Shown here: in pieces, positions 7,191 through 15,938 of the stretch | How positions within the stretch are numbered: position 1 is the stretch's first letter | How the letters are laid out: every line of letters begins with the position of its first letter | DNA from: Clostridiales bacterium | GTDB lineage: Bacteria > Bacillota > Clostridia > Lachnospirales > Cellulosilyticaceae | Length of the DNA: 64,000 bases | Assembly (NCBI GenBank): GCA_019418225.1 | Contig: DYCF01000010.1 | Location: forward strand, 59,501 to 123,500 | Direction of reading: 5' to 3' | Program-made: the position numbers and the translations under genes | The notes under the pieces: model-generated | The model's input: only the letters and a program-made list of their open reading frames with translations | The model's database searches: none | Told to the model about the DNA's origin: nothing

Positions 7191-8624
7191 ATGAAAGGAA
7201 AAAAGATATTAATCATTGTAGCAGTAGTGGTTGTTATGGGGATTTTAGTAGTTGCAGCCATCAAAAATAAACCACAGACAGAAGATACAATAGGCGGAGA
7301 TAAGACAGGTATGCGTGTACAAGTTGAAAAGGTAAAAACAGATAACATTCAAACTAAGATTTCATCTAGTGGTAAGCTTGAAGCAGTAGATACGCAAACA
7401 GTTTATTTAGATACTAATAATAAAATCGTAACTGTTGTTAAAGAAGCTGGTGATACAGTTAAAAAGGGAGAAACAATCTTAACTTTAGATAAGGAAGCTT
7501 ATCTTTCAAATCAAAAGGGATTAGAAGTGTTAGAAAGTCAACTTGCAGCAGCGAATCAGGCTTTAAATGACTTATTAGGGGAAGGCTCAAAGGGAGATAT
7601 ATTAAAAGCCCAACAAGGTATTGCAGCATTAGAAGATAGCAAGAAAAAATTACAAAATAGCATTGAAACAACTAAGGCAAATATAGAAACACTTGAAAGA
7701 GAGTTAGCGACTTCAGAAAAACAACTTAAAGTGGATGAAGAACTGTTATCAGAAGGACTTATTTCACAGGATGTAGTAGATAAAGAAAAAAATAGTATTG
7801 AAGATATGAAACAACAAATTGCACAAAGTAAAGATTCAATTACCTTATCTCAAGGAGAAATAAAGACAATTGACTTACAAATCACATCTTCACAGTATGA
7901 TTTAGATGTACTTTTAAATAAAGAAGAAAGTACAGCTAAAAAAGAAGCAATTGCTGCTAAGCAGGCAGAAATTAAAGGTTATGAAAAGCAGATTTATGAT
8001 ACAAAAACCAGTTTAAACAAAGCAACAACAACCGTTGTAGCACCTATTAGTGGTGTCATTACTTCTTTACCTATGGAAGAAGGCATGAGCGTTGCAGCAG
8101 GAACGGCTTTATTTACTATTGTAGATCCAAGTAAATTAAAGGTACAATGTGATATTTCACCATATTATGCACCAGACTTAAAAGTAGGTTTAGATGCTAT
8201 TGTTAAATATACAGGCTCAAAAACAATTGAAGTTGATGGAACAGTTTCAAAGATAGCTACAGTTGCAACGGTTAAAACAACAAGTAGTGGAGAAACAACT
8301 TCTTTACCAGTAGATGTAGAAATTAAAGAGCCAGGAGATATTATCAAACCAGGTTTTTCTGTAGACGTTAAAATTATTACAAATACTAGAGAAAATGTAT
8401 GCGTAGTGCCTCTATTAGCTGTTTTAGAAGAAGATGACAATGAATACTATGTTTATGTTGTAAAAGAAGATGGGTCATTGGAAAAGAGAAGTGTTACACA
8501 AGGGCTTAGTAATGGGCTTTATATAGAAGTAGAGGGTGTAGCTGAAGGTGAAATGGTTATAAGTAACCCATCTGATACTTTAACAGAAGATACAAAAGTT
8601 TCTTATGAAAAAGGTGATATGTAG
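7191..8624 (+). CDS. Efflux membrane fusion protein, HlyD/MacA type
   Basis: Adaptor subunit that links an ABC exporter to an extracytoplasmic partner. The 477-residue protein has an N-terminal membrane anchor (ILIIVAVVVVMGILVVAAI), a split biotinyl-lipoyl-like domain (VVKEAGDTVKKGETILTLD), a long coiled coil of about 150 residues, the second lipoyl half (APISGVITSLPMEEG) and a beta-barrel region. The start at 7191 follows GGAGGG four bases upstream; an in-frame ATG at 7179 overlaps that site. The stop codon shares one base with the next gene, showing translational coupling to the ATPase. Confidence 0.93.
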   Translation: MKGKKILIIVAVVVVMGILVVAAIKNKPQTEDTIGGDKTGMRVQVEKVKTDNIQTKISSSGKLEAVDTQTVYLDTNNKIVTVVKEAGDTVKKGETILTLDKEAYLSNQKGLEVLESQLAAANQALNDLLGEGSKGDILKAQQGIAALEDSKKKLQNSIETTKANIETLERELATSEKQLKVDEELLSEGLISQDVVDKEKNSIEDMKQQIAQSKDSITLSQGEIKTIDLQITSSQYDLDVLLNKEESTAKKEAIAAKQAEIKGYEKQIYDTKTSLNKATTTVVAPISGVITSLPMEEGMSVAAGTALFTIVDPSKLKVQCDISPYYAPDLKVGLDAIVKYTGSKTIEVDGTVSKIATVATVKTTSSGETTSLPVDVEIKEPGDIIKPGFSVDVKIITNTRENVCVVPLLAVLEEDDNEYYVYVVKEDGSLEKRSVTQGLSNGLYIEVEGVAEGEMVISNPSDTLTEDTKVSYEKGDM

Positions 8625-9316
8625 TGATAGATATAAGAAATGTTAATAAGGTTTATCGTAATGGGCGATTAGAATTACAAGCTTTGTTTAATATTAACTT
8701 TAAAGTAGAAAAAGAAGAATTTGTTTCTATCATGGGAGCTTCTGGTTCTGGAAAATCTACATTCCTACAAATATTAGGGTGCCTTGATCATGCGACAAGT
8801 GGTACATATATACTAGATGGTATTAATATTTCGGAAGCAAGTGATAAAGACTTTTCAAAGATTCGTAATCAAAAAATAGGTTTCGTATTTCAAGCCTTTA
8901 ATTTACTTCCTAAGCTTACAATTACAGAAAATGTAGAATTGCCTATGATGTATGCAGGAATTAAGCCTAAAGAAAGACGAGAAAGAGCTGTAGATGCACT
9001 GATTAAAGTAGGACTTGGAAATCGTATTAAACATACACCTAATGAAATTTCTGGTGGACAAAGACAAAGGGTAGCAATAGCAAGAGCACTTGTGAATAAC
9101 CCAGCTATTATATTAGCGGATGAACCTACTGGTAATCTAGACAGTAAGTCTAGTGTTGAAATTATGAATATTTTCCAAGGGCTTAATAATGAAGGTGTTA
9201 CGATTGTTATGGTTACTCATGAACCTGATATTGCAGAGTTTACAAAAAGAAAGGTTGTTTTTAGAGATGGTATCATTATTGATGATGCCCCCATACTGAA
9301 TAGGCGAGGTATATAG
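8624..9316 (+). CDS. ABC transporter ATP-binding protein, MacB/LolD type
   Basis: Cytoplasmic ATPase that powers the efflux complex. It has Walker A (GASGSGKS, residues 38-45), the Q-loop, the signature ISGGQRQR and Walker B ILADEPTGNLD followed by the H-loop (VTHEP). Length (230) and the EPTGNLDS motif are typical of the MacB/LolD/FtsE group that works with FtsX-type permeases. It starts with GTG on the last base of the upstream stop codon, with an AAGGTG site before it, and is followed after two bases by a permease gene. Confidence 0.95.
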   Translation: MIDIRNVNKVYRNGRLELQALFNINFKVEKEEFVSIMGASGSGKSTFLQILGCLDHATSGTYILDGINISEASDKDFSKIRNQKIGFVFQAFNLLPKLTITENVELPMMYAGIKPKERRERAVDALIKVGLGNRIKHTPNEISGGQRQRVAIARALVNNPAIILADEPTGNLDSKSSVEIMNIFQGLNNEGVTIVMVTHEPDIAEFTKRKVVFRDGIIIDDAPILNRRGI

Positions 9317-9318
9317 GT

Positions 9319-10539
9319 ATGGATATAATGGAAACGATTAAAATGGCTTTAAAACAGCTCTTGGGGAATAAAGGACGAACTTTTTTGACGATGTTAGGAA
9401 TGTTCATAGGTGTTGGTTCAGTTATTATGATTTTTGCATTAGGTAGTGGTTTTCAGGAGTTTATCAAAGATCAGTTTGTAGATTTAGGACTCGGTGTTTT
9501 TACAGTAAGTGCTAAAGAGGATAAAAGTGAATATCTTATTAATTTAGATGACGTAGAAGTAGTTAGACAACTAGAAGAAGTAGAATGTGTTGTAAGAGGT
9601 ATTGATGCCGATGCTATTCTTACGAATGTAAAAGGTGAAGAATTTAAGATGACAGTAATAGGTGCGGAAGATGGTTATACAAGCGTCGTGGAACCTATTA
9701 CATTAAGAGCAGGTAGAAATATAAGCGTGAGAGATCAAGAAGCAGGAACAGCAGTTGTTTTGATTGCAGACGTAGTCGGCAAAGCATACTTTGGAAATAT
9801 TTCTTATGATGAAATGATAGGTGAGACAATGGACATCACTGTCAATAGTCAACCTACAAGTTTTCAGGTTATAGGTATATATAAAACAGAAACTAAGGAA
9901 AATTTAACGCAAAAAGAGAAAGAAGCTTATTATAGCCGTAGGGAATTTGATGTGCCCTTTAATACACTTAAAAATTTAATGGGTTCAGGCGAAGAAGTAT
10001 CTCTAATAGCTGGTCTTGTAAAAGATGGTTATGATCAAACCGCAGTTGTAACTAAAATAGGACAAATTTTAAATCGCAAACATCATTTAAAAGATGGTTA
10101 TCAGGTACAAAGTGTGGCACAGATAGTAGAAATGGTAGATACAATGATGAGTGTTATTACGATGTTTATTAGTGCACTAGCGAGTATTTCACTTGTAGTA
10201 GGCGGGGTAGGTATTATGAATATTATGCTTGTAACCGTTAAGGAACGTACAAGAGAAATAGGGATTAGAAAGGCACTGGGAGCGTCTAACAAAGTTATTT
10301 TACGACAGTTTATTATAGAAGCATTGCTGCTTACAGTAATCGCAGGACTTATAGGAATGCTTATAGGATATGTTGGTGCTGTTGTAATAGGCGCAAACTT
10401 TAATATACAGGCTAAATTTACGGTAGGGATGATTATGTTTGCAACCATAACATCTGTAAGTATAGGTCTAATCTTTGGGGTGTATCCAGCTTATCAAGCA
10501 GCTAGGCTAGATCCAATAGAAGCATTAAGAGCAGAATAA
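9319..10539 (+). CDS. MacB-type ABC transporter permease, first copy
   Basis: Membrane subunit of the exporter, 406 residues. It has an N-terminal membrane segment (FLTMLGMFIGVGSVIMIFALGSG), a large extracytoplasmic MacB-PCD-like domain, and three C-terminal membrane segments of the FtsX domain with the conserved GIMNIMLVTVKERTREIGIRKALGA motif and the ending YPAYQAARLDPIEALRAE. The start is uncertain: ATG codons at 9319 and 9328 are in frame and neither has a strong ribosome site. The next gene encodes a homologue, so the transporter is probably a heterodimer. Confidence 0.93.
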   Translation: MDIMETIKMALKQLLGNKGRTFLTMLGMFIGVGSVIMIFALGSGFQEFIKDQFVDLGLGVFTVSAKEDKSEYLINLDDVEVVRQLEEVECVVRGIDADAILTNVKGEEFKMTVIGAEDGYTSVVEPITLRAGRNISVRDQEAGTAVVLIADVVGKAYFGNISYDEMIGETMDITVNSQPTSFQVIGIYKTETKENLTQKEKEAYYSRREFDVPFNTLKNLMGSGEEVSLIAGLVKDGYDQTAVVTKIGQILNRKHHLKDGYQVQSVAQIVEMVDTMMSVITMFISALASISLVVGGVGIMNIMLVTVKERTREIGIRKALGASNKVILRQFIIEALLLTVIAGLIGMLIGYVGAVVIGANFNIQAKFTVGMIMFATITSVSIGLIFGVYPAYQAARLDPIEALRAE

Positions 10540-10553
10540 GGGAGGAAGGAAGT

Positions 10554-11756
10554 ATGAATGAAACACTAAAAAGTGCCTTTGCTCAGCTTAAAGGTAACAA
10601 GCTTCGAACTTTCCTAACCATGCTAGGCATGCTTATTGGGATAGGTGCTGTTATTATCATATTAAGCTTAGGAGAAGGGGTAAAGGGATTTATAGATGAT
10701 CAGTTCTCCACAGTAGGTAAGGGTTCCATACAAATTATGGTAAATGGATATGGTGAAGATTGTTTAATCACACCAGAAGACTTAGAAGCTTTAGCAGAAA
10801 TACCACAAGTCAAGACGGTTATGCCGATACATGAGCAGTATTTAGGTTATGCTTCAGACTATAAAAATGAAGATAAGTCACTTCTGCTATTTGGTATTAC
10901 ATCCAATTATGAAGAGATTCAGAGTTTAAATTTGCGTTTTGGTCGTACATTTACGGAGCAAGATGAGACATTAAAGTTAAATGTAATGATAGTTGAAGAC
11001 AATTTTGCAAAAATAATGTATAATACAACTAATCCGAAGGCTGTACTAGGAAAGGAATTAGATGTAAATGTAGGTGGTGAGGTACATAGCTTTGAAATCG
11101 TAGGTATTGTAAAGAGTCAATATCCATCTGCAGCACCTGAAAGCATGATTATGCCAATTATTTATATGCCATTTGCGACATTAGACCAATACGTTATGGA
11201 TGGTGAGGGAAAAACTTATAATGCTATGGTCGTTGTAAAAGATGAATATGAAGCATCTGATTATAGTAAAGCAATTGGCAAACTCTTAGATAAAAGACAT
11301 GGTCAAGATGGTTTGTATTATGCCAGTTCTGTTGCAGAAGTAAGCGATACTTATAATGATATTTTGGGTAAAGTTAATTTATTCACTAGCGTTGTAGCAG
11401 CTATTTCCTTGCTAGTAGGTGGCATTGGTATTATGAATATCATGCTTGTAACTGTTAAAGAACGTACGAGGGAAATTGGTATTCGAAAAGCTTTAGGGGC
11501 TACTGATAAACAAATCCTTACACAATTTTTAGTAGAAGCCATTATTTTAACTTTATTAGGTGGTATTGGCGGTTTACTTTTAGGATATATAGGTGGATTT
11601 TTGATTGGTGCCGCTATAACGATTACAGCTAAAATGACAGTTGGCATGGTGGTGTTCTCGGTAGGGACATCAAGTGTAGTAGGAATTATCTTTGGGGTAT
11701 ATCCAGCATATAAAGCAGCGAAGCTTGATCCTATTGAAGCACTTAGGGATGAATAA
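10554..11756 (+). CDS. MacB-type ABC transporter permease, second copy
   Basis: A 400-residue paralogue of the preceding permease with the same plan: one N-terminal membrane segment (FLTMLGMLIGIGAVIIILSLGEG), an extracytoplasmic domain, and three C-terminal segments with IMNIMLVTVKERTREIGIRKALGA and a YPAYKAAKLDPIEALRDE tail. GGGAGG precedes the ATG. The two permeases diverge mainly in the external domain, which suggests specialised halves of one transporter acting with the single ATPase upstream. Confidence 0.93.
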   Translation: MNETLKSAFAQLKGNKLRTFLTMLGMLIGIGAVIIILSLGEGVKGFIDDQFSTVGKGSIQIMVNGYGEDCLITPEDLEALAEIPQVKTVMPIHEQYLGYASDYKNEDKSLLLFGITSNYEEIQSLNLRFGRTFTEQDETLKLNVMIVEDNFAKIMYNTTNPKAVLGKELDVNVGGEVHSFEIVGIVKSQYPSAAPESMIMPIIYMPFATLDQYVMDGEGKTYNAMVVVKDEYEASDYSKAIGKLLDKRHGQDGLYYASSVAEVSDTYNDILGKVNLFTSVVAAISLLVGGIGIMNIMLVTVKERTREIGIRKALGATDKQILTQFLVEAIILTLLGGIGGLLLGYIGGFLIGAAITITAKMTVGMVVFSVGTSSVVGIIFGVYPAYKAAKLDPIEALRDE

Positions 11757-11776
11757 AGATTAAAGGAGGAGATTTT

Positions 11777-12841
11777 ATGAAATTTAAAGCTATAGGCAAA
11801 GCTATGGCACTTATGTTAGGCGTAAGTTTAGCCATAACGCCAGTATGTGCGACAGAGACAACAAAGCCAGTTTTAGAAATTCAGAAGGCTATCGATATGG
11901 CAATTGGCAAAGATGATACAATTGGGCAGTATTCAAGAAATATTGAGGTTTATAAAGAACAACAAACAGGAACAAGTGATATTTCATCATTAAACTATAA
12001 TACGAAAAAAATTGAAATCGAAGAGACAGAGCAGAAGAAAGTTTATAGAAAAGATGTTCTTACAAAAGAAGTAACAGATGCTTATCAAAACATGGTGTTA
12101 TTACAAAAAAACATGGATTTATTAGAAGAACAAATTAATCTAGGTGAAAAACAAGTTAAGCAAATACAAATTAAGAAAGAAAAAGGCTATAGTGATGAAT
12201 TAACTTATGAAAAAGCAGTTCAAAATTTAGAAAACACTAAGGTATCTCTTGAACAGGTAGAGAAAAATTTAGAGGATGCTAAAAAAAGTTTCTTACAACT
12301 TACTAATCTAAATGTTGATAATTATACTTTAGAACTAGATGCTACCTATGAACCACTTGTGCTTGATAAAGACATTACAGCTTATGCTACAGGGATGGCC
12401 AATCAATTAGTGAAATATATGAATCAAAAAGTAGAATTAAATGAAGAAAACTTCTGGGATACTATTTATCAATCAGGTCCAGAAGGGGGCGGCCCTACAT
12501 ATGCAACATATTTAGAACAAAAAGTAAGCATGCAAAATGCTAAAGATAATGCAAAGTCAGCTTATGATACTTATAAATTACTTATTCAAACAAAATACAC
12601 AGCTCTAAATGCACAGCTTGATACTGTAAAAACTAAGATGAATGCTTATAATACTGCATTAAAAGATATGCGTGTATTAGAAATTAAATATAAAGCAGGC
12701 TATGTGAGTGCTATTGATTATGAGACACAAAAAACACAGTTAGATGCTTTAGAAGTTGATTATTTAAAAGAAGTTTTTGGTTATAATAGTTTAAAAGGAC
12801 AAATTGAAAAACCTTGGACAATGAGTGAATATAGTTTTTAA
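11777..12841 (+). CDS. TolC-like exported coiled-coil protein of the efflux operon
   Basis: A 354-residue secreted protein with a signal peptide (KAMALMLGVSLAITPVCATE) and long helical, coiled-coil segments. The spacing and motifs (DAYQNMVLLQKNMDLLEEQ, IKKEKGYSDELTYEKAVQNLENTK, IKYKAGYVSAIDYETQKTQLDALEVDYLKEVFGYNSLKG) match the TolC/outer membrane efflux family. It is shorter than Gram-negative TolC (about 430-490), and the usual beta-barrel strands are not obvious. It is the last gene of the operon after the MacAB components. In a host without an outer membrane it may act in the cell wall space. AAAGGAGGAG precedes the start. Confidence 0.75.
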   Translation: MKFKAIGKAMALMLGVSLAITPVCATETTKPVLEIQKAIDMAIGKDDTIGQYSRNIEVYKEQQTGTSDISSLNYNTKKIEIEETEQKKVYRKDVLTKEVTDAYQNMVLLQKNMDLLEEQINLGEKQVKQIQIKKEKGYSDELTYEKAVQNLENTKVSLEQVEKNLEDAKKSFLQLTNLNVDNYTLELDATYEPLVLDKDITAYATGMANQLVKYMNQKVELNEENFWDTIYQSGPEGGGPTYATYLEQKVSMQNAKDNAKSAYDTYKLLIQTKYTALNAQLDTVKTKMNAYNTALKDMRVLEIKYKAGYVSAIDYETQKTQLDALEVDYLKEVFGYNSLKGQIEKPWTMSEYSF

Positions 12842-12877
12842 ATAAGTCCTAATAAATGAAATTATTTTATAGAACAG

Positions 12878-12910
12878 AAAAGATATAACATATAAAGTGT
12901 TATATCTTTT
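12878..12910 (+). terminator. Efflux operon terminator, left copy of a duplicated hairpin
   Basis: A perfect 13-bp stem (AAAAGATATAACA with TGTTATATCTTTT) around a seven-base loop. The whole 33-base hairpin is repeated exactly at 13082-13114, on the other side of the inserted element. Confidence 0.85.
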
Positions 12911-13081
12911 CAGGCTGTAGACAATTAACTTTTCCATAGTATTTTACTAGTCTAGAAATAGAAAACAGAGGTAAAAATGGACCTAAACTGCTCTTTTTAC
13001 CCCTATTTTAATAGATTTTCTTGAATAATCCTCACTTAATTTGTGAGTTTATTTTGGGAAAATTCATTTGTCAACAATCTG
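12911..13081 (+). mobile_element. 171-bp non-autonomous insertion element, copy 2
   Basis: Identical over all 171 bases to 3904-4074 and in the same orientation relative to the upstream operon. It is flanked by exact 33-bp direct repeats that are the complete terminator hairpin of the efflux operon. It carries the same imperfect terminal inverted repeats and no gene. The different length of the two target duplications (22 and 33) follows the length of the hairpin at each site. No transposase gene is present in the window. Confidence 0.85.
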
Positions 13082-13118
13082 AAAAGATATAACATATAAA
13101 GTGTTATATCTTTTTTTT
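13082..13118 (+). terminator. Efflux operon terminator, right copy with T-run
   Basis: Second exact copy of the hairpin at 12878-12910, here followed by the full T-run to 13118. Confidence 0.85.
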
Positions 13119-13308
13119 GATATTGGATATGAATCTTTACCTTATTTTGGAGATAAGAAAGTCTGTTTTAGCTGTTTATTTATAAAAGAGGTATAACTAA
13201 ACTTTTCATTTACACAAAGGAGATAAATTTAAGTGCATTAATTCTACATAAATACATATGCTACTAGATAAGAAAGCTAGAAAATCAATAAAAACAATGC
13301 AACTTATT

Positions 13309-13327
13309 ACTAAACAAAATGTTTGGT
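13309..13327. promoter_or_regulatory. Palindrome upstream of the polyamine operon promoter
   Basis: ACTAAACA-AAA-TGTTTGGT forms an 8-bp inverted repeat (one G-T pair) 27 bases before the -35 box. It could be an operator, for instance for the XRE regulator encoded downstream. The remaining bases 13119-13308 show no gene or clear structure. Confidence 0.35.
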
Positions 13328-13353
13328 ATCCATAAATTTTACCGCATTTTATA

Positions 13354-13382
13354 TTGACCTTTTCTGCATAAATATGTATAAT
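13354..13382 (+). promoter_or_regulatory. Promoter of the potABCD operon
   Basis: TTGACC (13354-13359), a 17-bp spacer and TATAAT (13377-13382). The transcript would carry about 120 bases of leader in which TTAAGTATGTGTTTA (13385-13399) can pair with TAAACATACTTAA (13455-13467), enclosing a smaller CTGTA/TACAG stem. Confidence 0.75.
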
Positions 13383-13511
13383 CTTTAAGTATGTGTTTAA
13401 TGTCTGTAAACAAAAAGTTTATTTATATACAGTGTAAACGCTAAAAATAAGATATAAACATACTTAATATATTTTACATATGAGATAAAAGTTAAAGAAG
13501 GAGGCAAAAAG

Positions 13512-14051
13512 ATGGATATTGGTGCGAAAATTAACCAATTACGCAAAAAGAATGCGTTGACTCAAGAGGAGCTTGCAGACCGTTGTGAGCTTTCAAAAGG
13601 ATTTATTTCACAAGTTGAACGTGGACTGACATCTCCCTCAATTGCAACGCTTATTGACATTCTTGAATGTTTAGGCACAAATCTTAAAGACTTCTTCAAT
13701 GAATCCAGTCAAGAGAAGATTGTGTTTACAAAACAAGATGTTTTTGAAAAAGAAGATAAAGAAACAGGAAATATGATTACATGGCTCATTCCCAATGCAC
13801 AGAAGAATGATATGGAGCCGATACTTATTAATATAGAACCTGGAGGAAAATCTAGCTTGCAGGCTCCTCATGAAGGTGAAGAATTTGGGTATGTACTTGC
13901 TGGAAATATTTATGTGCACTTAGGAAATAAGAAGTTTAAAGCTAAAAAAGGTGATAGCTTTTACTTTAGACCAACGGGTGATCATTATTTACAAAATACA
14001 GGTAAGACGAGGGCAACAGTGCTTTGGGTTGCTACCCCACCAAGTTTTTAA
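13512..14051 (+). CDS. XRE-family regulator with cupin domain
   Basis: A 179-residue regulator with an N-terminal helix-turn-helix (IGAKINQLRKKNALTQEELADRCELSKGFISQVERG, about 3-40) and a C-terminal cupin domain (EPGGKSSLQAPHEGEEFGYVLAGNIYVHLG; FYFRPTGDHYLQNTG). Regulators of this design often sense small metabolites; the PuuR group controls polyamine genes. It lies 15 bases upstream of potA and shares the promoter, so it is probably the local regulator of polyamine uptake. AAGGAGG precedes the ATG. The effector is inferred from the neighbours only. Confidence 0.9.
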   Translation: MDIGAKINQLRKKNALTQEELADRCELSKGFISQVERGLTSPSIATLIDILECLGTNLKDFFNESSQEKIVFTKQDVFEKEDKETGNMITWLIPNAQKNDMEPILINIEPGGKSSLQAPHEGEEFGYVLAGNIYVHLGNKKFKAKKGDSFYFRPTGDHYLQNTGKTRATVLWVATPPSF

Positions 14052-14066
14052 AGGAGTAGACGGAAA

Positions 14067-15122
14067 ATGGCAGAACATAAATTAGAAAATGACTATATTA
14101 TTGATTTAAAAAATATAAGCAAATCCTTTGGAGATACAATTGTACTTGATAAAATTAATATGTATATTAGACGTAATGAGTTTTTGACATTACTAGGGCC
14201 TAGTGGTTGTGGCAAAACGACATTACTTCGTATTATTGGTGGTTTTGAGGAAAGTACAGAAGGTGAAGTACTTTTCGAAGGACAAAATATTGCTAAATTA
14301 CCACCTTATAAAAGAAAGATTAATACAGTTTTCCAAAAGTATGCATTGTTTCCACATATGAATGTAGGTGAAAATATTGCTTTTGGGCTTAATATAAAAA
14401 AGATGGACAAGAAGCTTATCGAGGAAAAAGTGAAGGAAATGCTTGAACTTGTGGGACTTAAGGGCTTTGAAAAAAGAAAAATCGATTCTTTAAGTGGTGG
14501 ACAGCAACAACGTATCGCTATTGCGAGAGCCCTTGTTAATGAACCAGAAGTATTACTTCTTGATGAACCGCTTGGAGCACTTGACCTAAAACTTCGAAAA
14601 GGCATGCAAACAGAGCTTAAACGTATTCAGCAAAAGGTAGGTATTACATTTATTTATGTAACACACGATCAAGAAGAAGCTTTAAGTATGTCAGATACAA
14701 TTGCTATTATGAATGCAGGAAAAGTACAGCAAATCGGTTCGCCAGTAGATATTTATAATGAACCCAAAAATGCTTTTGTAGCAGATTTCATTGGTGAAAG
14801 TAATATTTTACATGGCACAATGATTGATGATTTCCGTGTAAACTTCCACAATACAGAATTCAAATGTGTAGATGCTGGATTTGGGACAAATACGCCAGTA
14901 GATGTGGTTGTAAGACCAGAAGATATCCGCATTATTGAAGCAGAAAAGGGTATGATAAAAGGTGTAGTAGAATCTGTTACATTTAAAGGTGTACATTACG
15001 AAATGGTAATTGCAAGTAGCGATTTTAAATGGCTTGTACATTCTACAGCAATGTCACCAGTTGGCGAAACAGTAGGCATGGTTATTACACCAGAAGATAT
15101 TCATATCATGAGAAGGAGATAA
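14067..15122 (+). CDS. potA: Spermidine/putrescine ABC transporter ATP-binding protein
   Basis: ATPase of the polyamine importer, 351 residues. Walker A is GPSGCGKT (44-51), the signature is LSGGQQQR, Walker B is LLLDEPLGALDLKLR, and the H-loop is YVTHDQEEALSMSD. The C-terminal third is a TOBE-type regulatory domain (VVVRPEDIRII and MVITPEDIHIM). This architecture is standard for PotA. It is followed after three bases by the first permease gene and belongs to an intact potABCD set. Confidence 0.95.
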   Translation: MAEHKLENDYIIDLKNISKSFGDTIVLDKINMYIRRNEFLTLLGPSGCGKTTLLRIIGGFEESTEGEVLFEGQNIAKLPPYKRKINTVFQKYALFPHMNVGENIAFGLNIKKMDKKLIEEKVKEMLELVGLKGFEKRKIDSLSGGQQQRIAIARALVNEPEVLLLDEPLGALDLKLRKGMQTELKRIQQKVGITFIYVTHDQEEALSMSDTIAIMNAGKVQQIGSPVDIYNEPKNAFVADFIGESNILHGTMIDDFRVNFHNTEFKCVDAGFGTNTPVDVVVRPEDIRIIEAEKGMIKGVVESVTFKGVHYEMVIASSDFKWLVHSTAMSPVGETVGMVITPEDIHIMRRR

Positions 15123-15125
15123 ACG

Positions 15126-15938
15126 ATGAATAAGAAGTCATTAGCGTATCCATATGTAATATGGGCAGGGATTTTTATCATCGTGCCTTTGTTACTTATT
15201 GTATACTTTAGTTTCTTTGTAGACGGACAATTTACATTCCAAAACTATACAAAGTTTATGGAAGACTATTATATTAAAGCAATGGTTAAATCAGTAAACT
15301 TTGCCTTTGTAAGTACAGTAATTTGCTTATTACTTGCTTATCCATTGGCAATGGTTTTAAATGGTAAAGACTTAAAAAACCGTAATGTGATTTTATTACT
15401 TATTATTTTGCCAATGTGGATGAATTCTTTACTTAGAACTTATGCATGGGCAAATTTACTTGAAAATAATGGTGTAATTAATAATATTCTTTCAGCACTT
15501 AACTTGCCAACAGTGAAGTTTTTATATGGAAGTGGTGGTGTAATCTTTGGAATGGTATATAATTTCTTCCCATTTATGGTACTGCCAATCTATAACTCAC
15601 TTGCAAAGATTGATAAGGGCTTAATTGAAGCAGCTCATGACTTAGGAGCAAACAATGTAACAACATTTAGAAAAGTTATTTTACCACTTAGTATGCCAGG
15701 TGTTGTAACGGGTATTATTATGGTATTTATGCCAGCACTTACAACTTTCCTTATTACACGTTTATTAGGTGGTGGAAAGATTATGCTTGTGGGGAATATT
15801 ATTGAAGAGCAATTTACAAGAACAGGAGACTTCGGATTTGGTTCAGCAGTTTCTATGATTCTTATGATTATTGTACTTATTACATTAGCCTTTATGTCAC
15901 GTAAAGGTGCACTTGATGAAGAAGGAGGCTTATTCTAA
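15126..15938 (+). CDS. potB: Spermidine/putrescine ABC transporter permease PotB
   Basis: Inner-membrane subunit of 270 residues with about six membrane segments and the binding-protein-dependent transport signature EAAHDLGANNVTTFRKVILPLSMPGV, which docks on PotA. The start follows AAGGAGA in the 3' end of potA. Its stop codon overlaps the start of potC by one base (TAATG), so the two permeases are translationally coupled. Confidence 0.94.
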   Translation: MNKKSLAYPYVIWAGIFIIVPLLLIVYFSFFVDGQFTFQNYTKFMEDYYIKAMVKSVNFAFVSTVICLLLAYPLAMVLNGKDLKNRNVILLLIILPMWMNSLLRTYAWANLLENNGVINNILSALNLPTVKFLYGSGGVIFGMVYNFFPFMVLPIYNSLAKIDKGLIEAAHDLGANNVTTFRKVILPLSMPGVVTGIIMVFMPALTTFLITRLLGGGKIMLVGNIIEEQFTRTGDFGFGSAVSMILMIIVLITLAFMSRKGALDEEGGLF

